Assembly (NCBI RefSeq): GCF_047495875.1
Contig: NC_092465.1
Span: 9,349,160-9,413,159 of the forward strand
DNA length: 64,000 bases
DNA from: Pithys albifrons albifrons
Taxonomy: Eukaryota; Chordata; Aves; Passeriformes; Thamnophilidae
Reading direction: 5' to 3'
Shown here: in pieces, positions 40,578 through 52,048 of the stretch
Numbering within the stretch: the stretch's first letter is position 1
Layout: each line of letters begins with the position of its first letter
Program-made: the position numbers and the translations under genes
Notes under the pieces: generated by a model
The model's input: only the letters and a program-made list of their open reading frames with translations
The model's database searches: none
Told to the model about the DNA's origin: nothing

Positions 40578-41114
40578 GTGAGCCATTTGGCTGCATTCGT
40601 GTTTTCCAAGCTATTCTTTTACACCTTTCATTCATAATAGAGAATATTATTTCCAGGATCCCATATAACTGGAGGAGGAATAGATTATTTATAGGATGGT
40701 GTCTCTATCTGTATTTCATCTTGCCAAATGCTAGTATTTCTATACTGCACGGTGATAATTTCAGCTCCCCGAAACACTTGGATCCTGCCCAAGATCGCAA
40801 ACTATCTGCCTGGACATCAAACAGTCTGCCTTGCACAACCACTTGCAAGCTGGATTGCAAATGCTGACAGGCTTTATAGGTCATTTCAAAAACAAATGCT
40901 TCATTTTAACACCTTAGACTGCAGCAGTTCCTACAACAAGCTGCTGATGCCAACTGGCTTTTTCAAAAGTGAATGTATCCAAAGAGATCCTAATTGACAC
41001 TTTCAGGCAAGTGCCCAGCATAACTGAATATTACTCAGGTTTCTGGAGAGCTGTTTTAAAGTGACCATATAATTTAAGTGACCTTTGAATATAATTTAAA
41101 ATGCTACTGTAAAG

Positions 41115-41225
41115 CCTGGGTCCTCTCCCACTGAATGGGCTCCATCAATGGGGAAACTCCCATTGATGTTAATGAGGGCTGAAGCAAGTACTTCCCCACT
41201 GGCTCCCATTGAATTATCCAGGTTG
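41115..41225. repeat. Ancient palindromic repeat copy
   Basis: CATCAATGGG (41143-41152) and CCCATTGATG (41159-41168) form a perfect 10-bp hairpin with a 6-base loop, followed by another CCCATTGAAT word near 41207. The pattern matches the 'cccattgaxxtcaatggg' family also seen at 41.5, 42.4 and 45.0 kb. Confidence 0.5.
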
Positions 41226-41439
41226 CTTTTTTATTTTGTGTGAGAGTATTTTTATACGTTCCTGGGAAGGTCCTGTTAACTGACTTGGAGTTACTTTGGT
41301 TCATATCATACCCACAGCCTTTTAGCAAAGAACCCAGTGATTTAGCAGAGATTTCTGTCAAACAGAGATACAATAGGGCCCTTTACAGGATGTGGGAATT
41401 TCCCGCATGTTGATTAACCCCATACTGTAAAAGACTGTA

Positions 41440-41557
41440 GGCCAAATCCTTCAGTCCTCACACAGACAAAAGTCCACACTGACTTACCCAAAATCTGCCT
41501 GCAAACGCTCATTAAAGTCAATGACACTTTGCTTCGTTAAGGGCTAGGGATTTGGCC
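41440..41557. repeat. Short element with 10-bp terminal inverted repeats (MITE-like, ancient sauropsid type)
   Basis: GGCCAAATCC (41440-41449) and GGATTTGGCC (41548-41557) are perfect inverted copies bounding 118 bases. Inside is a CATTAAAGTCAATG palindromic core. This layout resembles small ancient palindromic repeats common in reptile and bird DNA, as I remember them. No target-site duplication is clear. I do not name the family. Confidence 0.5.
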
Positions 41558-42389
41558 CAATGATTGTCTTTGTGATTGGGCATCACCAGGAGAACAGGGA
41601 TTACCACAACCTTGAGCCTACATCTGGGTCTGACTTGTCCCAGACCTCGGGCACTACCTTCCCTTCAGCCCCAAAAACTCATGATAAAACCCTACTGTTG
41701 GTGCCAGCCTCATGCTCCAGTGTGCAGTGCTGAGTGATGCCCTACATCACTCCTTGAGCCACCTCTCTGATGACCCCAGGGAGCTCTGCCACTTGGCTTG
41801 CCCCATGGGGCAGGTAGAAAGCAGGCAGTGTATTAGCCACCAACCCACGAGGCTCCTGTCCTCCCCACTGTAGCTGCTATTGAAAAACAGTCTGACTTAC
41901 ATCCCCTCTGGGACAAAGTAGTCAGTAGTTTAGAACCACCTTAGAGGAGGGTACATCTATCCAGAAAATAATAGAAATATAACCAAAAAAAGGGTGGGCT
42001 GGTTTCTATTTGTTTGGTTTAGCCATATCATAGCTCAGACTTTCCTTGCCATTGTGGTTCAATATTTACTGATCGAAAATATAGACTAGCTGTGAGTCAC
42101 AGCATTTGCCAGAAAGAATGATTATCATCAGAAAGAAATGGGCATTAAAAGAATAGCTCTTCTATTTCCAGAATATAAAACAGACATTCAGAAGACCAAA
42201 CAGAGCAGAGAAGAAATGATGGACATTTGCAAGTAAAATATTACTAAACAATATAACATTGGATTAACTGTTTCATGTATTTATTGTGAAAGAATATATA
42301 GAACTTTACAAGAAAAACTATCAGTACAAGCAAGAAACAATGCAGTCTTTTAAACAGCTTGCTTTTATTTTTATTGCTTCTGCACGTAC

Positions 42390-42468
42390 AGCACACGAGC
42401 TTGCTCCCACTGAAGCCTATGCAACAGCTCCTGTTAAGTTCAGAGGAGTCAAGATTGGGCTCTGAGGT
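42390..42468. repeat. Decayed ancient palindromic repeat copy
   Basis: The sequence GCTCCCACTGAAGCC ... AGGAGTCAAGATTGGGC resembles the same reptile/bird repeat family as the neighbouring hairpin copies, with substitutions that have broken the palindrome. Confidence 0.35.
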
Positions 42469-43786
42469 TTTGAACTTTTCTCCTGTAATGTCTCTTTCAC
42501 TAATATTGCAGCTCCCCTGGTCTCAGGAACCTTAATGTCATTGGGACATATTTATGGTGGGGAATGAGCAATATGGTAAAGAGGCACCATAAGATGTAAT
42601 TTGGGGGTGCTGGTCCTGAAAACTGTGGAGGGCATTTTCTTTCCACATGCATTTAAAAAGAAAATGAGGAGACACAGGGGCAAGATAAAGGGGAAAAAAA
42701 GCAGGCACATATTGAGTCCAGTTCTGCATTCAAGTGAAGCAAACCATAGAGCATAGTAGCAAGAGATGACTGGACCGGACAAAACCTGACTCCATTTATT
42801 GTCTTTTGTTGTGGTGTGCCAGGAATGCAGGAGCTGTAGTTATTCTGAATTAGGGCTGGCCCTGAGGATGGCTTTGTACTCCCAGGACCTGTGGATTGCT
42901 GAAAATTGGTGCAGTTCTGATCTCTGGATTTAGAGACTTTTCTTCCTTCTAGGACTATTTGAAATAGGCATGTAACAATTTCAGTAGCTCTGTGGCAATT
43001 AATTTTGTGAATTTTTAATTAGTTTACCACTCTAACATAAACTGGATTGATTTTATACTCTCTTACCCAAAATACAGTTCAAAAGAAGGATTTCCAACAA
43101 ATTTGATATGTAGGTCTATTCTAGCACTTGTCTTGGTTTACCCAGAAATCATTCTAAACCATTTGCCATTCAATGCACGCTCTAACACTGAAAAAATTAG
43201 AACCAAGTTAATTCTATTATTTAACTACATTTTAAAGTGCTACAGCAATTCCAACACAACAATATTTTTTTAATCTAACTTATCAGAAAACCCATTTAAC
43301 ATATAAACATTTTCTTCTTTTAACAGGAGAAATCTTTGCAGAAACTGAAACATAAAAATAATTGCTGTGGTACAGTTGAACACTGCTTTCCTGGCAAATG
43401 TAATAAATGCTTCTCAAAATAATTAAAGCACAAATAGACATGCGTAGGGTAAGAATGGTGAAGTTTAGGCCTGGATTAGTATAACCTTTACTCTGCGTGA
43501 TGCAAAGGGTTGGATCAGATGTCTCAGGAAGTTGTCTCCAAGTCCATCTTCTTTCATTCTACGCATGGGGAAGAGGTATATTTATTTTTAGTGCTTGAAC
43601 CCTTGCTTTGAGTGCACTCTGCTTGGAAACAGATCCTGAAGCTCTTTTTTACCTCCAGCTTCATACACAAAATTTCCTACTGATTTCAAGGATGATTTTG
43701 CCAGACATACAACAATGATAAGTTCAGTTCTCAGAATCTACTGCTGTAAGTGTGGATATAGGAAGAATCTAAAACAAAGGAGTCTT

Positions 43787-43812
43787 AAAAAAAAAAAAAA
43801 AAAAAAAAAAAA
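43787..43812. repeat. Poly-A tract (A26)
   Basis: Uninterrupted run of 26 A bases on the plus strand. No recognisable retroposed gene or SINE body precedes it, and no target-site duplication is obvious, so it may be a simple repeat. Confidence 0.9.
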
Positions 43813-44142
43813 CACAAACCAAATTGGGCCCCTAATATGTAGTACTGACAATAGTGATGTCATTCGTGTTCACATTCAGTCATGTACATGTTCTCATAAA
43901 TCATTTTTAATAATTTATTGGATATAAAGAAGAACTTGAAGTGTGACAAGCTGCTGCAATTTTAAATAAAGCTTACAAGTAACTTTTCCAGCTCAGGGTA
44001 GTGAAACCCACTGACTGAGCATTGTGTATCAAAGTACAAAAATCTGCAGCAGAGGAATAAGTCTTCTTGAAAGGCAGAAGCATGGGCTGGGTGCTGCATT
44101 CTCATCTTCATTCAGAATCACCATTGCAGAGTCTTATGTGAA

Positions 44143-44158
44143 GCTGGTGTAAACCAGC
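44143..44158. repeat. Hairpin core GCTGGT-GTAA-ACCAGC
   Basis: Perfect 6-bp inverted repeat with a GTAA loop. The word TGGTGTAAACCAG resembles a motif frequent in ancient sauropsid interspersed repeats. This is a probable remnant of one. Confidence 0.35.
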
Positions 44159-44950
44159 GTACAAGGGAAAGGAACCCGTGCTGTCTGCATTCACTTTGTC
44201 ACACAGCAGTGCAATCAGTGGGGCTAAACCACTTTAAACCAGCTCTTCATTCAGAGCACTGCCTTCAGACCAGTTCTGTGATGGATTTGGGGATCAGCAA
44301 GGGGAGCACCCAGGAATTTCCAGCATTGGTCAAGAGTCAGTGTATTAAAGAGGATCTACAAGGTCCTGAAGCTTTCTATAGGATCCTGGGTCTTTCTACA
44401 GCACCCTGGTTTTCACTCTTTTAGGGAAAAGCCTTTCATCCTTGCTACTAAACTCCCTGGGAAGTTAGAAACTTTCCCTGACTTGTGTCTGAGCACACTG
44501 CATGACCAGCTTACAAGGACTCAGCATTCCCACTGAAATTAGTGCTCAGGAATGACTGCAAGTGGGAGGACTGGCACTATGAACTGTAATTGTACCTTCA
44601 ACTGGATGTTGAAGAAAAAGGTACAATATGCAAGGCAAAATGGAATGCTCTGCTTTCTGCTGACATTGCTATATGCCTGTTATTTTTGCCAAGATTTATT
44701 TTATCTGCAGTAATATTCAGGCCACTGATCTATTGCTGTAGCTCAGGCTGAGCTGATGCTCATTTTTAAATCAAGCCTTAGGTGGAAGCTGGCAAATCCA
44801 CATGTGCATATGGTTTGTCTGTGCTTGCAATCCTGCATGCAGGCATCTTAGCACAGTGCAGCTCCCCTGACCTCTGGCTGGTGGGGTTTTATTCCTGACA
44901 GGCTAGATGTGAATAAAATCATATGGAACTGTGTTTTTACAGATCAGCCT

Positions 44951-45000
44951 TCTGAGTCTCATCCTGCTGCCATTGAAATCAATGGCAAAACTCCCAACTT
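44951..45000. repeat. Ancient palindromic repeat copy
   Basis: GCCATTGA (44969-44976), AA, TCAATGGC (44979-44986) form a perfect 8-bp hairpin followed by AAAACTCCCAAC. It belongs to the same sequence family as the copies at 41.1 and 42.4 kb. Confidence 0.5.
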
Positions 45001-46699
45001 CCCTAGTCATATCAGATTAGCTTTGTTCCACGGACTGAAACAATCTAATAGATACCAGGTGTCCTCCATAGAGCTTGTGTGGTCTACAAGTAAGTGGAAC
45101 ATATTTTAAAAAGTCAAATATGAAACAGCTACATCACAGAACCTGTAATAACCTCAAACTGATATTACTATCTATGGAGGACATGATGAGTATCTAAAAT
45201 GTGACTCATTATATATTTATATAATGCATCCTATAACAGACATGTTCTGGGGTAAACTCAGCTATATGTTAAACCACTACAGAAATGGATTCATATTTAT
45301 GTTCATTTCCACAAGAAAGCAACAGTCTTGTGTGTTTTCACTGAAGGGAGCGAGCCTCAGACAACCCTACATTAATCCAGAAATCCACTTTAAATATATG
45401 GCCCTGCATGTACAAAGACCTATAGAAGTTAAAGGCTGCAAGTGAAACCTCTAGGTTGCTCCTCTAACATTTAGCTTCCTTCTTGCTCCAGGCTATGAAC
45501 CTCCACTGGGAAATTCCCTACCTGCTTTTGCACAGTCACAGAGCCTCACCAGCTCCTCCAGTACCATGGAGATTGCACAGTGTCCAGACCCGGTCTGCAC
45601 CAAGACATCCATCACTGTGCAAAGGGTATAGCTCAAAAATGCTCAAGATGTTTCCTTGTGGAGTCTCCTGGTGTGTAGGTGGCCCAGGATACTTGCTAAA
45701 ATCTCAGTGCCCTGCTCTGCACCATTCACACCACCTGCAGATAGGAACATCAGTGCAGCTTCTCCTTATTTTGCTAAAGGGAGGACCAGAGTTTCCAGCC
45801 CAGGACTCATCACGCAGGTACAACCGGGTTAATAACATAGGAACACATAAATGGGGTGATCCCAAGGAAAAATTCAATGCTCTTTGGGAAATATTAAAAA
45901 AATATTAATCATTTTTCTAATTCAATTAAAGGTCGTCAAATGTGTTAAGGTCCCCCATGGTTGCCTAGCCAGAAGGACCACCTGGGGCCAACTTCTGGGA
46001 CTGTTTGCATGCAAGTGCTCGTCTTCTGCTCTGCTATTACCTTGTAATTCCATGTCTTGGAGATAGATTCCATGGATGTCACCGATTATAAAATTGGTCT
46101 AGGGCGCCTGTGGGCAGCACTAGCATTTGACGGATGGGGAGCTAGAGTCAAGAGAACTTCAAAACACTTTACTCCACACTTTCTGCAAGGGAAGCAGGAG
46201 CAAGCTTCACATCTTGCAAGCCTCTTTCTTCCATCCAACCACTGACTATTGTCTCCTAAGGGTAGATCGCCAGCATGGGCTTGCCCCCAGCCTGTTCTAA
46301 TGGAAAGCACCTTCTCACCTGTGGTATGGGTACTGCTGCAGCAGCCCCACAGGAAGAGAGCACTGCAATAGCTCAGTTGTGATATTCCCAGGCAGTATTT
46401 TAGGCAGCCAAAGCTGACAGTGGAAAGGTCCAAACTGACAGCACTCTACAGCAAAACTACTGCAAAGTCAGTACCCAGCTCTTGAAGCAAAAGGGTACAC
46501 ACTTTTTTTTTTAAAGCTGCTCCAGGGCATCAGGAAAACATCAAACCCCATTAAAAGACATGATCCAATTAGTATTTCATTTGTGTCTGAATATCTAGTG
46601 CTACCTCTTGTCTTATATTTTACCAGTCACACTCTCTCATTACGGTCTCCTTAAGAGGCTTAAATACTCATACTTTTCCAATAAAGATTTTGGAAAGTA
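45001..46699. other. Gene-free desert segment
   Basis: No gene supported. Open frames to 141 codons (45483-45908) carry no domain, and a 115-codon frame lies on the opposite strand at 46433-46086. The sequence is ordinary unique non-coding DNA. Confidence 0.65.
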
Positions 46700-46960
46700 T
46701 GTTCAAGGGTAGCTTATTTTAACATTCATCACATTTAACAAGACTTTTACCAGAGCAGACAGAACGTGTAACTAATTGTTGGAAGATCTGGACAAGTTTA
46801 TTGTGATGGGTAACTGTCGGGCAATTATGATTTATTTATTTGAAGAGAGATAAGGCACTCGTTCTCTGGGAAAAATAAATGGGGCAGATCTTAAAGTTAG
46901 TATTATTTCCCATGCCTTCTTCAATCTTTTTGTAACTGAAGGGACTCACCAGAGCATAGT
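46700..46960. promoter_or_regulatory. Candidate conserved element at the desert/CpG boundary
   Basis: Unique AT-rich sequence directly left of the composition boundary, with CTAATTGTTGG, CAATTA (46822-46827) and TTTATTTATTTG words. It lacks repeats and coding signal. Confidence 0.3.
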
Positions 46961-47099
46961 CCTTATTGGTTCCACTCACTCCAAGTTTTGGGGTTTAAGC
47001 TAAACTTACCCCCAGCCTGGCTCCTGAGCCTGGCAAGCCCGTGCAGGTGCATCTCCTCCTCCACCTACTTCTTTAAAGTTCTGTTGGCATAAGGGAGCA

Positions 47100-48060
47100 C
47101 TTTAGGGCACCAGTGACGCCACGGGGTTCCCGAACCTCCCTTCCCACCGAAGGGAGGCCGGGGTGGACGGAGGTAGGGGAAGAAGTGGGGTGTCTTTTTT
47201 CGTCTGGCTATCAGAGAAAGGAAGAGGAGATAAAAATGCCCCATTACTGCCATCGTTCCTCAGGGTCCCTGAGGTGCTTTCTCGAGGGGCAGCGTGTCCT
47301 TGCAAATGGAGGTGCCGGGGAGCGAGTAGGGAAACATCTCCATCGGCACTGGGAAGGACAATGGACATGGACCGGTCCCATTGCAAGCACAGACCTTTCT
47401 CACACCCCACCCGCGCCGAGGAAGAGCAGCGTCCATGGTAGCCCGGCAGCGCCCGGCGTCGCGGCTGCTTTTACTTCTGGCGTGACCCTGCTGATCCCCG
47501 AGATCGGAGGAGCAGCACAAGCGAGGGTGAGAATGAGAAAAAAAAAAAAAAAAAGAAGGAAAAAAGGAAAAAAAACAACACCAAAAAGTGCCCTGGCCCG
47601 TCTGTGCCTCCGCATCGCCCTGGCGCATACCGAGCCTCCCGTACCCGAGCCGAGCCCAGCGGCAGAGCCCGGGGTCAGAGCAGGGTTGTGCCGTGTTCCC
47701 CCCCACGAGTCCCGCGGAGGCCCCACGACTGCACCTCCGGCACCGGCATCGCCCCGGCCAAGGGCCTCAGCGGGTTGGGTTCGGCAACCCCGAGCCTCTT
47801 TAACCCGCCCCCGATGGTTCTGCTGCTGCCACAGCCACCAAAGTTTTTATTCTCGTCCTCGTCATCTCAAACTGACCAAGTGACCAAGAACAAACAAACA
47901 AACTCCTTAATGTAAGGGTTGCTCACCTGGTGTAGTAACCATCAGTTCTCAGAGAAAAGGACTTCTACTTCCAGCAAAGTCTGGTTCTCCGACTTACTCA
48001 GTCAGAAGAAAGAGCATCATTAGCTACTTTACATACACTTTTTAAGCTCTTTCAAAAGCC
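47100..48060. other. CpG-rich non-coding block, left edge of the EN1 CpG cluster
   Basis: The sequence changes from AT-rich desert to CpG-rich DNA near 47110. A 256-codon open frame at 47113-47883 has a lysine/arginine run from an A17 tract and no recognisable domain, so I do not call a gene. An A17 tract lies at 47538-47554. Confidence 0.6.
47873..47886. promoter_or_regulatory. DR2 nuclear-receptor-type direct repeat (TGACCA AG TGACCA)
   Basis: Two identical TGACCA half-sites (47873-47878 and 47881-47886) are separated by two bases. On the other strand this reads TGGTCA CT TGGTCA, the DR2 arrangement used by some retinoic acid receptor elements. The half-site is a TGGTCA variant of AGGTCA. 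Retinoid response is inferred. Confidence 0.35.
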
Positions 48061-48914
48061 TTTGATGTAGAGCATAAAGATGCACCTTGCGCGCTGCGGT
48101 CAACTCCCAGCCCGAGGCTGGGGCTTGGGCGCTACGTGTCCAACTCTCCAACAGAAGAAGAGTCAGATTTTTTGTTTTAACTCAAAATTTATTACTCTTT
48201 TCTCAAAGTTTCACCCCTTGGCCATGCGGCAAAGCTTTTTCAAAACGGTTTTAGATCTAATCGGAAACCGTTTGAGTTGTGTTTTGATCCGACCGCCGCT
48301 CTGCGTTTATTTCTTGTAAGAAAAAAGTTAAATAGAACAGGTTTCGCCGACAAGAAGTCGGAGCCCCGGCGCTGGGAGGTGCTCTGGGCCGTGCCCCCTG
48401 TTGCCAAGGTCCCTCTCCGGGAGTGGCGGTATCTTCCCGCCGGGACCTCTCGCCGTTTGCCCCCAGGGTCTCCGCCGGCGGCTTCGGACGCGGCTGGGCG
48501 GCCCAGGGGTGGGAGAGCACCGTGGCAAAGCCGGTCCCTACAGCCCCTACAGCCGCGACGGGCTCCGGACAAACGGTCGGCGAGCAGAGCTACTACCTCC
48601 GCTCAGTCACTTGTTAGCGCTGCCTCGGACCTTACCGACGGGGAGGGAGAGGTGAGTGCTTGAAAACATTCACTGTAAACGACTGTGGTATTCACTCGCT
48701 TAATTCTGGCGCAGCCTCGAGAACCTCAAAGCCTCCCCTCGGGGCCGTCGTCCGGGTCCTAGCCCCCTTCGTCAGGGTGGACGCGGCGCTCAGTGCCCGG
48801 GGGCAGCGAATCTTCCCCCGACCGGAGTGGAGGCGAGGGCCCCCGCACCCACGGCCCTCGAGGCAGAGGGGAGGGAAGCGAAGCCCTCCTTGTAAAGCTC
48901 CCAGCCGTCGAAGC

Positions 48915-48980
48915 CCGCAAGATAAACATCATTAGAAATCATTGTAATTGGGATTGTGAAATCTGACCTCTGACCCGTCG
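48915..48980. promoter_or_regulatory. Homeodomain words plus DR1 nuclear-receptor element
   Basis: An AT-rich islet in CpG-rich DNA downstream of EN1. It contains ATCATTAGAAATCATTG and TAATTGGGATTG, then TGACCT-C-TGACCC (48964-48976). The reverse strand of the latter is GGGTCA G AGGTCA, a near-perfect DR1 (RXR, HNF4 and COUP-TF/NR2F type). The pairing suggests a compact enhancer; function is inferred. Confidence 0.4.
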
Positions 48981-49138
48981 GGCTACGTGTCACAACCGTG
49001 TCTGCTTTGATTCCTCGAAAGGCGGCACAAAGGAACAAGCTCTGTGACAGGAGGCAGCGGGATCTGCGCCCCGACCCGCGGGGACGGGCGGGGGGGGGGG
49101 GGACCACGCGTGGCCTTCCCCTCCTCCCCGGCGCCTCA

Positions 49139-49152
49139 TTTGCATATGCAAA
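49139..49152. promoter_or_regulatory. Perfect 14-bp POU-type palindrome TTTGCATATGCAAA
   Basis: Two inverted octamer-like halves (TTTGCAT and ATGCAAA) meet head to head with no mismatch, suited to binding by a POU-domain dimer. It lies in the CpG-rich region about 3.6 kb beyond the EN1 stop codon. Confidence 0.4.
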
Positions 49153-49594
49153 GAGCAGACTGCCGGGCCGCCCCCGCCCTGGGGGTGGTGGCCAGGCCGG
49201 GGCCAGGGACGTGAAGCAGTTGTGCCCGACTCTCGGGGTGCTTTGGAAGGAGAGAAATGAGCGTCTGTGCGTCCTTTCACCAGTGGAAAGAGAACGGGGG
49301 TGCGTCTGTTGAGTGTTGACTGATACTCACATCCCACAACTCGCGTCTGCCTCACGACAGTAGGCGTGTGGGGAAGCAGACCCACATGGCAGGGAGGAAG
49401 GAAGGGGAGGTACCGCTTTTCCTCCAGGGCTTTTCCACCTGGGCTAGTGGGTGCTCCTCCTGGGACTTAGGCTCTCCGGCCCCATTCACACGTCCAGCCC
49501 CCGGCTTTCCTCTGCAGCCGAGGGGCCGGTGCGTGTCCCCCGCCTCTCCCTGTCGCTCCGCGCACACCTGGTCCCTCTCCTACGCGGAGGTTGT

Positions 49595-49608
49595 TGCGCC
49601 CTCTGCTC
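49595..49608. promoter_or_regulatory. CTCF-like core word
   Basis: TGCGCCCTCTGCTC resembles the reverse-complement CTCF core (GCGCCCTCTGCTGG type), with differences at the 3' end. It lies between EN1 and the desert boundary, where an insulator would be plausible. This was judged by eye, not with a weight matrix. Confidence 0.2.
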
Positions 49609-49775
49609 TTATTTCTTGGCTCGAGGTGGTGCTGAGCCCCCGGTGGAGGCCTCCCCTCCACGACTTCTGAACGGAGAGGATCCCTGCGGGGCTGTCACTC
49701 GTGGAATCAAGGAGGGCAAGCCTGGACCATGCTGACCTGCAGTGAATCCCTCATGTGCCCCACTCAGCAGCCCTC

Positions 49776-49870
49776 GATACGAAATCCTAAAAGTGTAATT
49801 ATACTAAAAATCCTGATTTGTTTAAATAATCCTCTTTAGGCTCCCTTTAATCTGCCCTATATTTCTCCAG
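49776..49870. promoter_or_regulatory. Candidate enhancer block with TAATTA and TAATCC words
   Basis: An AT-rich islet between CpG islands. It contains TAATTA (49796-49801), AAATCC words and TAATCC (49827-49832, OTX/bicoid type). OTX2 marks the midbrain side of the midbrain-hindbrain boundary where EN1 is active, so the combination fits the neighbouring gene. Direct regulation is inferred. Confidence 0.35.
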
Positions 49871-49999
49871 TCATCTTTATTCCCGACTTGTCCAGCTCAG
49901 CTGAGCTTGGCTGGACACCCTGCGGCTGAAGAAAACCCTCTTCATTTTCCTCCTTCTCCCCAGTCTCTCAGCCTGCGGGCGCCCCCGTGCCCGGGAGCT

Positions 50000-51765
50000 G
50001 GTTCCCGACTGCAGGTAGGCAGCGGGTCCCGGGATCTGTTGGGGGGGAGGGGGTGCAGGAGGGTCTGACAGCCCTGCTCGACCCATCGCCGAGAGACAGC
50101 CTGAGCTTCACCCGTGTCCCGCGGACGGGGGAAGCAAAGCGGGTCGGTGCACTCTGCCCTTGGCAGGGCAGGGGCGGATCCAGCCCGGGAATGCTCTCGG
50201 GGAGGGTCATTACTCAATTTTGAAGAAGAAATGCCATTTTTCGCCTGTACAGCTCCAGGGGAGTGTGAGACGGCGGGTATGAGAAAGGCAAAGGACTGAA
50301 TTGAGACTGGAAGGTGGGGGAGGAGTGGGACAATCTCTCTGTGTCACCCCTGACACCAGCAAGTGAAGGGGGGCCCTTGGGCGGGATCTGAATGCACCCT
50401 CCGAACCCTGTAGCTGCCCTCGTTGGTTCGGGTTCTCGGTGACCACTTTCCCCACGGGCAGTGTAGCTCGCACTTTGAGGGACGGTTTTATATTCTTCAG
50501 CGTGGAAGATCTGAGTTCATGGTCCAATCCCATTTAAAAAAAAAAAAAAAAAAGAGAGAGAGAGAAAAAAAGAAATGCACAACTTTAGATGGCGCTGCAC
50601 AACATTTATTTAAGCCCTCCGAGTATTCTCGGGTCCTCGGCCTGTAGAGAGAAGCAGAGCCCTCGGCGGGCAGAGGCAGCCTGGGCTGGGCGGGGATGGG
50701 GTGGGATACTCTGGGGTGGGATAGGGTGGGATGAAGCGGAGTAGGGGTCCCTGCACCGCCGGCAGCGGGCGTGAAGGGCAGCGGGCTCTCGCCCCAGCCT
50801 CTGTCTCCATCTCCGAACGGTGAAAGCAAACCGTAGTGCTAAACAGGAAGAGTTTAAAAGCGTAAAAATGGCAGAAGCCGCTTTCCGCTGCCACTCTGCC
50901 CCACTTCTGGAATACACGGAAACCCCCTAACGCCTCCGACAGGACGAGGAGGAGGCAGGTGCAGGCTGTGCCGGCCCCAGTGCTGCTGCTCGCTCCTCTC
51001 CGCATCCTGGCCCGCCCTGTCCCACTGTCCGGGGCACGGCATCGGCACTGGCCCATCCTCCGGCGGGATGCAGGAGGGTCTCCCGGCTCCAGCTCAGCTC
51101 GCTTCTCCCCTCGCCAGCTTGGGGCCTAGGGAAGGAATCCAGAGGGGCAGAAAGAAAAGGGAGAAAGAAAGCTGATAGACATCCTCGTCGAGGGGAACGG
51201 GCGGCTCTCCCCTCGCTTCGGAGCCTGGTTTCCTCAGAGGCAGGGAGGAACCGATGCCCCTCGCCCGCCCTGTGCTCGGCGGGGCCCCACGCAAGGTTCG
51301 CGTGGGCGCCAGGCCCGGGCGTCCTCGACAGGTCGAAGACAAGGCCACGGGCATGTCCCGATCTCGAGCCGTCGGTGTCCCCAGGCCGGCAACGAAGAGA
51401 GCCAAGCCGGGACGGGGCACAGCCTGGCTTAATCGGGGCGGGAGGAAAAGCGGAGCGGGGACCACAACGGGGAGTTCTGCCGTGCCGCCGGCTCTCCACC
51501 ATTCTGGGCTTCCCACGCTCACGGCAAAAGTGAGTCCGAGCCCTGGAAGAGGGAGCGGAGGGCAGGGGCCGTGGTCGGGAACGCTTCCAGGAGGGCCAGC
51601 GTAGCGCCGGGCGCCGAGTGCTGATCGCTCCGGTCCGATCCTCTGGAGCGTTCCTCGCTGGAAACAGCGTGGGAGCAGATCCTCTCAGAGCGAGGCAAAG
51701 AGCTGTCAGACAAATACCTTTCGAACACATCCCGGAGCTCTAAACGTCCAGACGGTTTCAGGCAA
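50000..51765. other. CpG island, downstream of EN1, non-coding
   Basis: CpG-rich DNA with an A18 tract followed by GA repeats (50536-50572). Open frames of up to 267 codons on the minus strand (51730-50927) overlap others in different frames. They have arginine/proline/alanine-biased composition typical of GC-rich non-coding sequence. Confidence 0.6.
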
Positions 51766-52048
51766 TTTTTCAGAGGAAGCTGGTGATATATTATTACCAT
51801 TATTAAGAGGTGGGTTTTATTTCTGGTTAAAAGGGAAACGTGGAATGCGAGGCACGACTGCAACAGCCAAAGAGAGTTAATATTTTATAAGAGGGTAAAA
51901 AAATTAAAAATTATTTTTTAAAAAATCGAAGATCTCAGATGGGTTTTTTTAATAAGGGATGACCGGTTTAAAAATCACTGCCCCTATCCATCAAAACCAA
52001 AACGTAAATATGCTACCGAAGTGGCATTATGTACACAGCATATGGTGT

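Larger units (their letters stand above)
48320..49720. other. CpG island, downstream of EN1, non-coding
   Basis: Dense CpGs and several overlapping short open frames on both strands, none with a recognisable domain. It includes a G13 run (49090-49102) and the short regulatory islets listed separately. The flank of a developmental regulator commonly carries such islands. Confidence 0.6.

Noticed and set aside
43787..43812. Tail of a processed pseudogene
   Set aside because: The sequence before the A26 run shows no coding similarity or polyadenylation signal, and no target-site duplication was found.
47113..47883. 256-codon open frame on the plus strand
   Set aside because: It lies in CpG-rich DNA, includes a lysine/arginine block generated by an A17 tract, has no recognisable domain, and is overlapped by other open frames on both strands.
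50927..51730. 267-codon open frame on the minus strand
   Set aside because: Arg/Pro/Ala-biased composition as expected from GC-rich non-coding DNA; it overlaps equally long frames and has no domain or splice context.
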